DNA of 64,000 nucleotides from Streptomyces sp. 1222.5 (GCF_900105245.1 NZ_FNSZ01000001.1:5640001-5704000), one strand, 5' to 3'. Counted from the first letter of the stretch, positions 29,181 through 37,757 are shown. Made by a program: numbers and translations. The notes: generated from the letters alone by a model not told the origin.

Positions 29181-29404
29181 GATCGCGATGCCTCCGCCGG
29201 TACGTCCCGCCCGTCCAACCGGTCGACCAGGATGGCCTGGACCGGACAGGCCGCCGCGGCGCGCAGGATCTGGTCGCGCCGGGCGTCGTCCGGGGCCGGG
29301 TCGTACATCAGCGCTTCCTCGCCGTGCATCCGGAACGCGTCCGGAGCCAGGAACGCACACTGCGCGTACCCCTGACACCGGGAAAGATCAACGACAATTC
29401 TCAT
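29177..29404 (-). CDS. 3Fe-4S ferredoxin of the P450 operon
   Basis: Encodes 75 residues from the ATG at 29404. The cluster ligands fit the 3Fe-4S type that feeds P450s: Cys10 and Cys16 (C-x5-C) and Cys53 followed by proline. The second position of a four-Cys motif is missing, as expected. It carries one electron at a time from the reductase to the P450. It is the first gene of the operon, so the promoter lies in the region to its right. Confidence 0.93.
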   Translation of the reverse strand: MRIVVDLSRCQGYAQCAFLAPDAFRMHGEEALMYDPAPDDARRDQILRAAAACPVQAILVDRLDGRDVPAEASRS

Positions 29405-29814
29405 CCCGACCTCCACCTGCACTGCGAGTCGTGGGCCCTGGAGCCGACGCGGCGCGCACGGCGCGCGGCGAGCCTCGGTGAGAAGATGAAGCGGAAGGCC
29501 ACCCGGCCGCGGTGAGAGAGAGTGCACCGCCTTCGCCGGGTCTCCGCGGAGGAGATCGATCGCCGCGTACGAGCGACCGGCGTCCGCGGAACCGCCCAGG
29601 GAACCTGAGCCCGGAGAACCCAGGCCCGGAAGACGTGAGCCCGGAGAACCAGACCTTGTTGTGAGAAAGCGTATCCCTCGCCCATATCGCCTGCACTCCA
29701 GGCGAGGGAGGCTCTCGTCCCGGCCGCGTGCGCACGCGGCCGGGACGACGTCCGGTCGTCGGTCCTCCACGACGGCTGCGATCGGCGCGGCTCCTCGATG
29801 TGCCGGAGGTTCGC
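29405..29814. other. Gene-free divergent region between the P450 operon and the GAP-family gene
   Basis: The 410 bp hold no convincing gene. They must contain the promoter of the ferredoxin-reductase-P450 operon (leftward) and that of the GAP-family gene (rightward). A three-unit 15-bp repeat lies at 29606-29650, and a less GC-rich stretch at about 29652-29695 is the most promoter-like part. No clear -35/-10 pair was assigned. Confidence 0.4.
29606..29650. repeat. Three 15-bp direct repeats upstream of the P450 operon
   Basis: TGAGCCCGGAGAACC at 29606-29620 is repeated exactly at 29636-29650, with the degenerate unit CAGGCCCGGAAGACG between them (29621-29635). The units are contiguous. They could be regulator binding sites or a spacer repeat. 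Confidence 0.6.
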
Positions 29815-30492
29815 ATGGGACAAGTGCTGGGTGATGTGCTGGGCCTGGCGGCCGGTGTCGCCGTCAGCCCCCTCCCGATCATCGCCCTCATCATCGTGCT
29901 GGCGACGCCCCACGGACGCGTGAACGGGCTGGTGTTCACCGCGGGCTGGGTGGTGGGGCTCTCGGTGCTGGGCGGGGTGATGCTGGCCATCGGCGGTCAG
30001 GGGGACGCCGAGAGCGACGGGCAGCCGGCCGTGTGGGTGGGGGCTCTCAAACTCGCGCTGGGTCTGGCGCTGGCCCTGTTCGGCGTGAAGCTGTGGCGTC
30101 ACCGCCCTGCCGACGCCACGCAGGCGCGGTTGCCCGCGTGGATGGCCACGATCGACCGCTTCACCCCGGTGAAGATCTTCCTCCTCGCCCTCCTGCTGTC
30201 GGCCGGGAACCTGAAGAACGCCCCGCTGACCATCGCCGCGGCGGCGTCCATCAGTTCGTCCGGGCTGCCCGTGGGACAGCAGATCGCCGCACTGGCGATC
30301 TTCGTGGTCATCGCCTCCCTGGGGCTGCTGGCCCCCCTCGTGGTCTACCTGGTCATGCGGGAGCGGGCGAGGGGCACGCTGGGCAACTGGAAGGAGTGGG
30401 CCGCGCGGCACAACACGGCTGTCATGGCCGTCCTGTTCTTCGTGTTCGGGCTGAAGCTGCTGGGCGACGGCATCGACGTGCTGGTCTCCTGA
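29815..30492 (+). CDS. GAP-family (Sap-like) integral membrane transporter-like protein
   Basis: Encodes 225 residues from ATG 29815, preceded by GGAGGT. Six membrane helices are evident: LGLAAGVAVSPLPIIALIIV, GLVFTAGWVVGLSVLGG, ALKLALGLALALFGVKLW, FLLALLLSAGNLKN, IAALAIFVVIASLGLLAPLV and AVMAVLFFVFGLKLLGDG. The family is related to LysE-type exporters and to the mycobacterial protein that affects surface sulfolipid. The transported compound is unknown. It is a single gene ended by a hairpin shared with the convergent DUF899 gene. Confidence 0.82.
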   Translation: MGQVLGDVLGLAAGVAVSPLPIIALIIVLATPHGRVNGLVFTAGWVVGLSVLGGVMLAIGGQGDAESDGQPAVWVGALKLALGLALALFGVKLWRHRPADATQARLPAWMATIDRFTPVKIFLLALLLSAGNLKNAPLTIAAAASISSSGLPVGQQIAALAIFVVIASLGLLAPLVVYLVMRERARGTLGNWKEWAARHNTAVMAVLFFVFGLKLLGDGIDVLVS

Positions 30493-30495
30493 CCG

Positions 30496-30532
30496 GTGCC
30501 GGGCCGGCGGGGCCCGTTCGGCCGGCCGGCAC
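30496..30532. terminator. Convergent terminator between the GAP-family and DUF899 genes
   Basis: GTGCCGGGCCGGC (30496-30508) pairs with GCCGGCCGGCAC (30521-30532), with one bulged G. It lies between two genes that end facing each other. Confidence 0.65.
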
Positions 30533-30551
30533 GCAGCGCGGGGCCCCGGTC

Positions 30552-31235
30552 CTACGGAGTCCCGTAGCGCGCGGCGATGTCCTCGGAGGCCGGCCACCTG
30601 CTGTACGTCGGCGACTGGGGCCAGCCCTCGGGGGAGTCCTGCCACTGCTCCTGGCGTCCGTACGGCAGAAGGTCGATCAGCGCGAAGGTGTGGCTGAGCT
30701 GCTCGGTGCCCCGGCCGTCGGTGTGCCAGGTGCGGTAGACCGTGTCGCCGTCCCGGAGGAACACGTTGACCGCGAATCCTCCGTCGGGCGGCGCGCCGAC
30801 ATCGGCACCGAAGGAGCTGTCGGCGGTCGAGTACCAGGTCATCCGGTTGCCCACCCGCTGCTTGTAGGCGAGCGCCTCCTTGATCGGGCCCTGCGTGACG
30901 ACGACGAATCGCGCGTCGTAGTTGTCCAGGAACTCCAGGCGGGTGAACTGCGAGGTGAACCCCGTGCAGCCGGGGCACTGCCATTCCTTGCCGGCGAACC
31001 ACATGTGGTGGTAGACGATCAGCTGCCGCTTGCCCTCGAAGACGTCCGCCAGCCGGACGGGGCCGTGCTCGCCCTCGAGGAGGTGGTCGGGCATCTCGAC
31101 CATCGGCAGGCGGCGGCGCTCGGCGGCGATGGCGTCGAGTTCCCGTGTCGCCGCCTTCTCCCGGGCACGCAGTGCCTGCAGCTCGCGGTTCCAGGTCGCG
31201 GTGTCGACGACGGGCGGCAGTGCTCGGTCGGTCAT
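30552..31235 (-). CDS. DUF899 thioredoxin-like protein
   Basis: Encodes 227 residues from the ATG at 31235. An N-terminal helical part (WNRELQALRAREKAATRELD) and the conserved ERRRLPMVEM precede a thioredoxin-like domain with the redox motif CPGC (GKEWQCPGCTGFTSQF). Further conserved blocks are WYSTADSSFGADVG and YRTWHTDGRG. The family is widespread in actinobacteria and annotated as a disulfide or dithiol oxidoreductase by fold; the activity has not been shown. It is monocistronic, convergent with the GAP-family gene. Confidence 0.88.
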   Translation of the reverse strand: MTDRALPPVVDTATWNRELQALRAREKAATRELDAIAAERRRLPMVEMPDHLLEGEHGPVRLADVFEGKRQLIVYHHMWFAGKEWQCPGCTGFTSQFTRLEFLDNYDARFVVVTQGPIKEALAYKQRVGNRMTWYSTADSSFGADVGAPPDGGFAVNVFLRDGDTVYRTWHTDGRGTEQLSHTFALIDLLPYGRQEQWQDSPEGWPQSPTYSRWPASEDIAARYGTP

Positions 31236-31376
31236 GGTTCCTCACAGAGCTCGTGCGCGGGCTTCGCTTGCACAGGGTGGACCCCGCCGGGCTCCGGAAC
31301 TCATCGGTCGCCGGCCGAGGGGACGCGAAGCCCGGGTGCCGAGGCCGGAGAGCTGTGTCTTCCTGATGCTGCCCGG

Positions 31377-31556
31377 GTGCGGTACGACCGGACCGAGACC
31401 GCCGCCTGTCCCAACGGCCGTACGCTCACCGACGACGTCACCTCCGCGCGGCCGGCGATGGTCTCGGGCGGGAAGGTCACCGACGACCACATCGGCCTGC
31501 ACACCGACCTGCTGGCGGAGTTCCCGTACCTCGGGCACCCGCACCCCGTCTCCTGA
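31377..31556 (+). pseudogene. C-terminal remnant of a DUF4331-family protein
   Basis: An open frame from GTG 31377 to the stop at 31554-31556 reads about 59 residues, including ACPNGRTLTDDVTSARPAMV and, near its end, LLAEFPYLGHPHPVS. This matches the characteristic ending of DUF4331 proteins (NGR.LTDDV...FPYL..PHP), which are normally several hundred residues long. No upstream part exists: the preceding 140 bp are unrelated and lead into the DUF899 start. It is interpreted as debris from a deleted gene. Confidence 0.6.
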
Positions 31557-31583
31557 CCCGGGCCGTCTCCGACACGACTGCGG

Positions 31584-32735
31584 CTAACGGGAGTTCGGCC
31601 GCTCTCCGTCGGCCCGCCGGTCGGCGAGGATCATCGCCACGTCGTCCGCGAGGCCGCCCTCGGTGTGCCGGACCAGCGCTCGGTGCAACTGCTCCAGGAA
31701 CGCCTGCGGGGCGGTGCCGCCGCCGATCGCTTCCATGGCCCGCGGCAGGGCGAAGAACTCCCCCTGCCCGTCGCGCGCCTCGATGACGCCGTCGGTGTAC
31801 AGCAGCAGCCGGTCGCCCGGGGCGAACGGATAGCAGTCGGGCTTGTCGGGGAAGTCGGCGACCAGGTCCTCGAGACCGAGCGGCGGCAGCGGCGAGGGCG
31901 GCAGCAGTGGCGTCGTCCTGCCCTCGTGGAGCAGCAGCGGCGGCGGGTGGCCCCGGTTGACCACCTGCACCACGGGCTCGTTCGGCACCTGTGCGACGAG
32001 CGCCGTGATGAACCCCTCCAGCAGCACCTCCTCGTCGTACGCGCCCGGCTTGGCGACTTCCCGGCGCAGCGCGGCCGAGCAGCGGTTCATGACCTCCACG
32101 AGCTCGTCCTCGTAGTGCACGGCTTCCCGGAACGCGCCCAGCACCACGGCCACGGCCCGGATCGCGGACAGTCCCTTGCCCCGGACGTCGCCCACGATCA
32201 TCCGGACACCGAACGGGGTCTCCACGGCCTCGTACAGATCCCCGCCGACCCGCGCCCCCGTCCCCGCCGCCAGGCACAGGCTGCCCGCCGCCACCGGGCC
32301 CAGCCGCGCGGGCACGGGCCGCAGTACGACGTCCTGGGCCGCCACGGCGATCCGGCGGACCTGGTCGAGCTCCCGCTGTCTGCGCGCCTGCACGGCGCTG
32401 CTCGTGATGAAGCCGGCCGTGGTGACCAGGCCCAGGGCGAGGAAATTGGTGTAGACCTGCAAGGTGCCCCAGGCGCTGTTGTAGGCGGCGGTGGCCACAC
32501 TGATGGCCAGCGCGAGCGCCGCGGCGGCGGCCGTGCCCCTCGGCCCGAGCGTCACGGCCGCCAGCGCCGGCACGGCGGTGAGCAGCGGGCCGGTGTAGAT
32601 GAAGTGCGCGGGTGTGAGCTCGATGACCAGCACGGCCAGCGCGATCGCGAAGGGCACGCACTGCATCAGCGTGAACAGGATCCGGCCCCGGCCGCCTGCT
32701 CCCGGGCCGGGCGGCGCGCGCAGGAGCGACTTCAT
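31584..32735 (-). CDS. Membrane SpoIIE/RsbU-type PP2C protein phosphatase
   Basis: Encodes 383 residues from the ATG at 32735, preceded by a GGGGGG tract. Three membrane helices fill about residues 18-112, with no large extracellular sensor, followed by a short linker and a SpoIIE-type PP2C domain. The metal-binding aspartates are intact: Asp166 (VGGDLYEA), Asp183 (VGDVRGKG), Asp315 (LYTDGVIEARD) and the final LADDVA pair (364-365). Enzymes of this kind dephosphorylate STAS antagonists and so switch on a sigma factor. The STAS gene at 25457 is the nearest candidate substrate. Confidence 0.92.
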   Translation of the reverse strand: MKSLLRAPPGPGAGGRGRILFTLMQCVPFAIALAVLVIELTPAHFIYTGPLLTAVPALAAVTLGPRGTAAAAALALAISVATAAYNSAWGTLQVYTNFLALGLVTTAGFITSSAVQARRQRELDQVRRIAVAAQDVVLRPVPARLGPVAAGSLCLAAGTGARVGGDLYEAVETPFGVRMIVGDVRGKGLSAIRAVAVVLGAFREAVHYEDELVEVMNRCSAALRREVAKPGAYDEEVLLEGFITALVAQVPNEPVVQVVNRGHPPPLLLHEGRTTPLLPPSPLPPLGLEDLVADFPDKPDCYPFAPGDRLLLYTDGVIEARDGQGEFFALPRAMEAIGGGTAPQAFLEQLHRALVRHTEGGLADDVAMILADRRADGERPNSR

Positions 32736-32910
32736 GCCCCCCAGCCTGCCTCGCCCGGCCTCGCAGCTCCACTCGCGCCCCGCGCCATGGGGGGCCCGAA
32801 CCACCCCCCGGGGGTGAGGCGGTCACCGCCTGGCCGGGCGATTCTGCGGGTGCACGGTGACGGGGCACGAGGTGCGGCCGGTGGGCCGCGCGTGGGAAGG
32901 GGAGCGACGG

Positions 32911-33891
32911 ATGGCCGACGACAGAGCTGCCCGCATGGCGGAGTTCATCCAGCCGCTTCGGGTCGAGCCCGGCCGGAGCGTCGACCTGACGACGGACTTC
33001 GACCCCGGCTACCGGGCCGGCGTCCACAAGAAGAAGGACGGCGTCGAGCTGCTGCGGACGGGCACCGAGCTGCTCGCCGACTACCAGGGGCGGCTGGCCG
33101 CCCAGAACACCTACGGGGTGCTCGTGTGCCTCCAGGCGCTGGACGCCGGCGGCAAGGACGGGACGATCCGGCACGTGATGAGCGGGGTCAATCCCCAGGG
33201 CGTGACCGTGTCCTCGTTCAAGGTCCCCTCGTCCGAGGAACTCGATCACGACTACCTGTGGCGCTACGCCTGCCGCCTGCCCCGGCGCGGCGAGATCGGC
33301 ATCTTCAACCGCTCCCACTACGAAGAGGTCCTGGTGGTCCGGGTGCACCCGGAGAACCTGACCCGGCAGAACCTGCCCGAGTCGGCGCGCGGGCCGGACG
33401 TGTGGGCGCGGCGCTACCGCGAGATCAACGACTGGGAGCGGTACCTCAGCGACAACGGCTTCAGGATCGTCAAGCTGTTCCTGAACCTGTCGAAGGAGGA
33501 GCAGCGCCTGCGGTTCCTCAAGCGCATCGACGTGCCCGAGCGGAACTGGAAGTTCTCGCCGGCGGACGTCCGTGAACGCGCCCGCTGGGACGACTACCAG
33601 CGCGCCTTCTCGCAGATGCTGTCGGCCACCAGCACCGAATGGGCGCCCTGGTACGTCCTTCCGGCCGACCACAAGTGGTTCGCGCGGCTGTGCGCCTCCT
33701 CGGTGCTGGTGCACACCCTGATGGGCATCGATCCCCAGTACCCGCGCGTCAGCGAGCAGACCCGCCGGGAACTGGCCGGGGTCCGGCAGGAGCTGGAGGC
33801 CGAGGCGCCCGAGGGGGCGGTGCCCGACCCGTACGCGGCCCCGGGCACGAAGGCCAGGAGGAAGAGCGGGCGTCCCGGCGGGAAGGGGTAG
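32911..33891 (+). CDS. ppk2: Polyphosphate kinase 2 family protein
   Basis: Encodes 326 residues from ATG 32911, behind GAAGGGGAG. PPK2 enzymes use polyphosphate to phosphorylate nucleoside mono- or diphosphates, or the reverse. Walker A is LQALDAGGKDGT (residues 74-85), the second conserved block is HDYLWRYACRLPRRGEIGIF, and the lid region has RFLKRIDVPERNWKFSPADV. The layout matches the TIGR03709-type branch; whether it prefers AMP or ADP cannot be read. The P-type ATPase starts 45 bp downstream on the same strand and may be co-transcribed. Confidence 0.95.
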   Translation: MADDRAARMAEFIQPLRVEPGRSVDLTTDFDPGYRAGVHKKKDGVELLRTGTELLADYQGRLAAQNTYGVLVCLQALDAGGKDGTIRHVMSGVNPQGVTVSSFKVPSSEELDHDYLWRYACRLPRRGEIGIFNRSHYEEVLVVRVHPENLTRQNLPESARGPDVWARRYREINDWERYLSDNGFRIVKLFLNLSKEEQRLRFLKRIDVPERNWKFSPADVRERARWDDYQRAFSQMLSATSTEWAPWYVLPADHKWFARLCASSVLVHTLMGIDPQYPRVSEQTRRELAGVRQELEAEAPEGAVPDPYAAPGTKARRKSGRPGGKG

Positions 33892-33936
33892 CGGCCGGGG
33901 TGCCGAGCGGGTGGCCGCGGACCGGAAGGACGTGTC

Positions 33937-36666
33937 ATGACCGTGCAGAAGGATGCCCTGGAGGGGAAGGCCGAGCAGGGCCGGGAGTGGTACGGACTTC
34001 CGGCGCGGGACGTCGCCGCCGCGTTCGCAGTGGACACGGCCGAGGGGCTGTCGTCGGCGCGGGCGGCGGAACTCCTGCGCGCCCACGGCGCGAACGCCCT
34101 GCCGGAGGAGAAGCCGCTGCCCGGCTGGCGCCGCTACCTGGCGCAGTACCGCAGCTACATGCAACTGGTCCTGGTGAGCGCGGCCGTGGTGTCGCTGGTG
34201 ATCGCGGAGTGGGCCACCGGGGTGCTGCTGCTGGTGCTGACGGTCCTCAACGCCGTGGTGGGCATGCGCCAGGAGGGCAAGGCGGAGAGCGCCATGAACG
34301 CGCTCAAGTCGATGATGAAGGCGACCGCCCGGGTGCGCAGGGACGGTGCGGAGTCGCGGATCCCGGCGGAGGAGGTCGTCGTCGGCGACGTCGTGCTGAT
34401 CGCCGCCGGGGACGAGGTGCCGGCCGACGGCCGCATCGTCGAGGCCCACGCGCTGCAGATCGACGAGTCGGCGCTGACCGGCGAGAGCGTGCCGGTCGCC
34501 AAGGGGCCCGGCGTACTGGCCGGGACCGGCCTCGGCCTCGGGGACCGGACGAACATGGCGTTCATGAACACCCCGGTCACCCACGGCAGCGGGACGGTGG
34601 TGGTCACGGGGACGGGGGCGGACACCGAACTCGGCCGGATATCCGGGATGCTCTCGGCGACGCCGCGCGAGCCCTCGCCGCTGACCCGGGAACTGGACCG
34701 GCTCACCCTGTGGATCACGGGTGCGGCCGGAGCGACGATGATCGTGATGTTCGTCCTGGGGCGGAGCCGCGGCGAGGCGTGGGACACCCTGTTCGTGAGT
34801 GCGGTCTCCCTGGCCATCGCCGCCATCCCGGAGGCCCTGCCCACGGTGACCCAGACCATCCTCTCGCTGGGCGGGGTCGATCTGGCCCGGCGCGAGGCGA
34901 TCGTGAAGGACCTGCCGTCGGTGGAGTCGCTGGGGTTCACCTCGGCGATCAACTCCGACAAGACCGGCACGCTCACCATGAACCAGATGACGGCCGTGGA
35001 GGTCGTCGATCCGGGCGACCGCTACACCGTCTCCGGCACCGGGTACGGCCTGGAGGGCAAGGTCCACCACGCGGTGGGCAGCTCGCCCGGCATCGAGGAC
35101 GCGATCCTGCCGTATCTGATCGCCAACGACGCCCGGCTCGTGGACGGCAAGGTGGTCGGGGACCCCACCGAGGGCGCCCTGCTGGTGCTGGGCCACAAGG
35201 CCGGACTGGACATGGACGCCACCAGGGAGCGGTTCCCGAGGCTGGCCACCCTGCCGTTCGACCCCGCGTACAAGCTGATGGCGACGTTCACCCCGGCCAC
35301 GGACGAGGCCGGCCGGCCCGTGGTGCGGTGCTTCGTGAAGGGGGCGGCGCCCGCGGTGACGGCCCGGGCCGCCACCGCGCTCGCCAAGGGGGCGGCCGTG
35401 CCGTGGGACGCCGAGGCGCGCCGCCGGGCCCAAGGGCACATCGAGCGCATGGGCGGCGCGGGCCTGCGGGTGATGGCCGCCGCGCGGCGCGACCTCGACC
35501 CCGCGGACTTCGACCCCGAGGGCGACCTGCTCGGGTACGTCACCGGGCTGCAGATGACGAGCCTGGTGGGAATGGTCGACCCGCCGCGCAGGGAGTCGCG
35601 GGCGGCGGTGGCCGACGCGCAGGCGGCCCACATCCGGGTCCGGATGGTCACCGGGGACGACGTCGTCACGGGGGCCGCCATCGCCCGGCAGCTCGGGATC
35701 GAGGGCGAGGCCATGCTCGGCGCGGACTTCGCGGCCCTGCCGGAGAGCGAGCGGCTCGCCCGTATCGACGGCATCGGCGTGGTCGGCCGGGTCGCCCCCG
35801 AGCACAAGGTGCTGCTCGCCGACACCTTGAAGCAGCGGGGCCATGTGGTGGCCATGACCGGCGACGGCGTCAACGACGCCCCGGCCATCAAGGCCGCGGA
35901 CATCGGGATCGCCATGGGCTCCGGCACGGAGGTCGCCAAGAACGCCGGGCGCATGGTGCTCTCCGACGACAACTTCGCCACCATCGTCTTCGCTGTCGAG
36001 CAGGGCCGGAAGATCTACGACAACCTCACCAAGTACATCCGCTTCGTGCTGGTGCTGCTCGTCGTCTTCGTCCTGACGTTCCTGGGCGCCTCGGTGTTCA
36101 ACATCGCCGCGGGGGAGCCCTTCACCCCGGCGCAGGTGCTGTGGATCCACTTCTTCGTCAACGCGGCCTTCGGCTTCGCGCTCGGCTTCGACCGGCAGAG
36201 CCCGGGCCTGATGCGGCGTCGGCCCCGCCCCCGCGGCATGCCCGTGCTGACCAGGAGCGTGATGGTCACGGTCGGACTCTCCGGCCTGGTGATCACCATC
36301 GCCCTGCTGTCCCTGATCAAGCTCGGCGAGGGCCGCTTCGGCAGCGTCGCGGTGGGCCAGTCGATGGCGTTCACCTCTTTCGCGCTGTGCCTCGTCGTGG
36401 CCGCGCTGGAGTGCCGCAGCGAGACGGAGACCGTGCTCACGACGGCCAGTTTCGACAGCAAGCAGATGAACTGGGCCATGTTCGTCGAGTTCGTCCTCGC
36501 CGTCCTGGTGACCCAGCTGGACGCCTTCCGCCGGCTGCTCGGCACGACCCGGCTGGACCTCCCGGAGTTCGCCTGGACCCTGGTGCCGCCGCTGGTCCTG
36601 CTGGTCCTGTGGGAGCTCGGCAAGTGGCTCGTGCGGTGGACCGGCGGGCCGAGCGTACGGAAGTGA
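33937..36666 (+). CDS. P-type cation-transporting ATPase (Ca2+/P2-like)
   Basis: Encodes 909 residues from ATG 33937, after GGAAGGA. The domains are in the standard order: an N-terminal cation-ATPase domain, the actuator with LTGESVP, membrane helix 4 with the ion-binding PEALP motif, the phosphorylated Asp341 in SDKTGTLT, the nucleotide domain with KGA and the hinge TGDGVNDAPA, and six C-terminal helices. PEALP (in place of the PEGLP of many SERCA pumps) and the overall length point to a calcium- or other divalent/monovalent-cation P2-type pump; the ion is not certain. A YihY-type membrane protein gene starts within its stop codon (GTGA overlap). Confidence 0.95.
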   Translation: MTVQKDALEGKAEQGREWYGLPARDVAAAFAVDTAEGLSSARAAELLRAHGANALPEEKPLPGWRRYLAQYRSYMQLVLVSAAVVSLVIAEWATGVLLLVLTVLNAVVGMRQEGKAESAMNALKSMMKATARVRRDGAESRIPAEEVVVGDVVLIAAGDEVPADGRIVEAHALQIDESALTGESVPVAKGPGVLAGTGLGLGDRTNMAFMNTPVTHGSGTVVVTGTGADTELGRISGMLSATPREPSPLTRELDRLTLWITGAAGATMIVMFVLGRSRGEAWDTLFVSAVSLAIAAIPEALPTVTQTILSLGGVDLARREAIVKDLPSVESLGFTSAINSDKTGTLTMNQMTAVEVVDPGDRYTVSGTGYGLEGKVHHAVGSSPGIEDAILPYLIANDARLVDGKVVGDPTEGALLVLGHKAGLDMDATRERFPRLATLPFDPAYKLMATFTPATDEAGRPVVRCFVKGAAPAVTARAATALAKGAAVPWDAEARRRAQGHIERMGGAGLRVMAAARRDLDPADFDPEGDLLGYVTGLQMTSLVGMVDPPRRESRAAVADAQAAHIRVRMVTGDDVVTGAAIARQLGIEGEAMLGADFAALPESERLARIDGIGVVGRVAPEHKVLLADTLKQRGHVVAMTGDGVNDAPAIKAADIGIAMGSGTEVAKNAGRMVLSDDNFATIVFAVEQGRKIYDNLTKYIRFVLVLLVVFVLTFLGASVFNIAAGEPFTPAQVLWIHFFVNAAFGFALGFDRQSPGLMRRRPRPRGMPVLTRSVMVTVGLSGLVITIALLSLIKLGEGRFGSVAVGQSMAFTSFALCLVVAALECRSETETVLTTASFDSKQMNWAMFVEFVLAVLVTQLDAFRRLLGTTRLDLPEFAWTLVPPLVLLVLWELGKWLVRWTGGPSVRK

Positions 36667-37448
36667 GCCGGTCGTGGCGTGCCCTGTGGCGGCAGGCGGA
36701 CCGGCGGTGGCGGGAGGCGGGCCGCCGGTTCGACGAGAGCGGTCCGGGCCGGCTGTGGGGGCGCCTCGCCGCGGTCGACTTCTTCGGGCACTCCTTCCAG
36801 CTGGCCGCCCTGGCACTCCTGTGCTTCTTCCCGTTCCTGATCATCATCACGGCGGCGTCGGGCCGTGAGGCGGCCGAGGTGGTCGCCGGCTGGCTGGGAC
36901 TGGACCAGCAGGCCGCCGAGGCCGTGTCGACCCTGTTCGCGCCCACGACGAACTCGTACACCCTCACCGCGACCAGCGCCGTCCTGCTGCTGCTCGGCGT
37001 CATGGCCGTGGCCGGCACCCTCCAGAGCTGGTACCTGATGCTGTTCGACGCTCCCGGGAGCGTCACGCGGGACACCGTGGCCCGACTCGCCTGGCTCATC
37101 GGCCTGTTCGTCTACGTCGCCGTGCAGGCCGCGCTCGGCAGGGTGCTCGGCGGATGGCTCCTGCCCGGCCTGGCCGGCTTCCTGTGGGCGGTCGCCTTCT
37201 GGTGGGGCAGCATGTACGTCCTGCTCGCCGGGGCGGTGCGTTGGCGCGTCCTCTTCCCTCCGGCGCTGGTCACCAGCGTGTGCTGGACCGGCCTGGGGGT
37301 CTTCTCCGCCCACTACTTCTCGGCGGCCGTCGTGGCGAACGAGGAGAAGTACGGCCCCATCGGCGTCGTCATGGTCATCCTGTCGTGGCTGGTCGCCGTC
37401 GGCGTGGTCATCCACCTGGGCGCGATCGTGGGGCGCGCCTGGCGGTGA
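36663..37448 (+). CDS. YihY/BrkB-family membrane protein
   Basis: Encodes 261 residues from GTG 36663, which overlaps the ATPase stop by four bases. Six membrane helices are visible after an amphipathic N-terminus: HSFQLAALALLCFFPFLIII, the AVLLLLGVMAVAGTLQSWY region, RLAWLIGLFVYVAVQAAL, GLAGFLWAVAFWWGSMYVLL, ALVTSVCWTGLGVFSAHYFS and VVMVILSWLVAVGVVIHLGA. The family was once annotated as RNase BN and is now regarded as a membrane protein of unknown, possibly transport-related, function. Overlap with the pump gene implies a joint role. Confidence 0.88.
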   Translation: MSRSWRALWRQADRRWREAGRRFDESGPGRLWGRLAAVDFFGHSFQLAALALLCFFPFLIIITAASGREAAEVVAGWLGLDQQAAEAVSTLFAPTTNSYTLTATSAVLLLLGVMAVAGTLQSWYLMLFDAPGSVTRDTVARLAWLIGLFVYVAVQAALGRVLGGWLLPGLAGFLWAVAFWWGSMYVLLAGAVRWRVLFPPALVTSVCWTGLGVFSAHYFSAAVVANEEKYGPIGVVMVILSWLVAVGVVIHLGAIVGRAWR

Positions 37449-37732
37449 GGAGCCGAGCGCCCGACTCCCGGCTCAGGGGTGAGTTCGTGCCGGCGGCCGC
37501 CGCGCCACTCGGCCGGCAGGACGGTGGCGTCGTCGACGAGGCGGCGGCTTGTCATCTGGCCTCGCTTCCTGCGCTGCGGCCGGGCGTATCCGGGTACGCC
37601 CGCCGGGTGTCCGGACGGGCGGGAAGCCTCCGCCCGGCGGAGGTGGCGGCCCGGCGCTCCTGGGACCGGCGCTCGGGGGTGCTGGACGCGCTCGCATACC
37701 TCCACCAGCACCGCCCGGCCGCCCGCCCGTGA
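37445..37732 (+). CDS. Possible small protein, third member of the ATPase-YihY overlap chain
   Basis: A 95-residue frame from GTG 37445 overlaps the YihY stop (GTGA) exactly as YihY overlaps the ATPase. The middle has slightly atypical codons (GCT TGT CAT, CTT CCT), but third positions are otherwise GC-rich, as in neighbouring real genes. The product is basic, has no membrane helix and resembles no family I know. The alternative is that this is simply non-coding sequence before the convergent TetR gene, which ends at 37758. Confidence 0.4.
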   Translation: MRSRAPDSRLRGEFVPAAAAPLGRQDGGVVDEAAACHLASLPALRPGVSGYARRVSGRAGSLRPAEVAARRSWDRRSGVLDALAYLHQHRPAARP

Positions 37733-37757
37733 CTCCCGGCGGGGCCCGTCCCGGCGG

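Noticed and set aside
31477..36816. 1779-codon minus-strand open frame across SpoIIE, PPK2 and the cation pump
   Set aside because: It is the shadow of three genes with clear catalytic motifs. Its translation has no domain and is Gly/Arg/His-rich.
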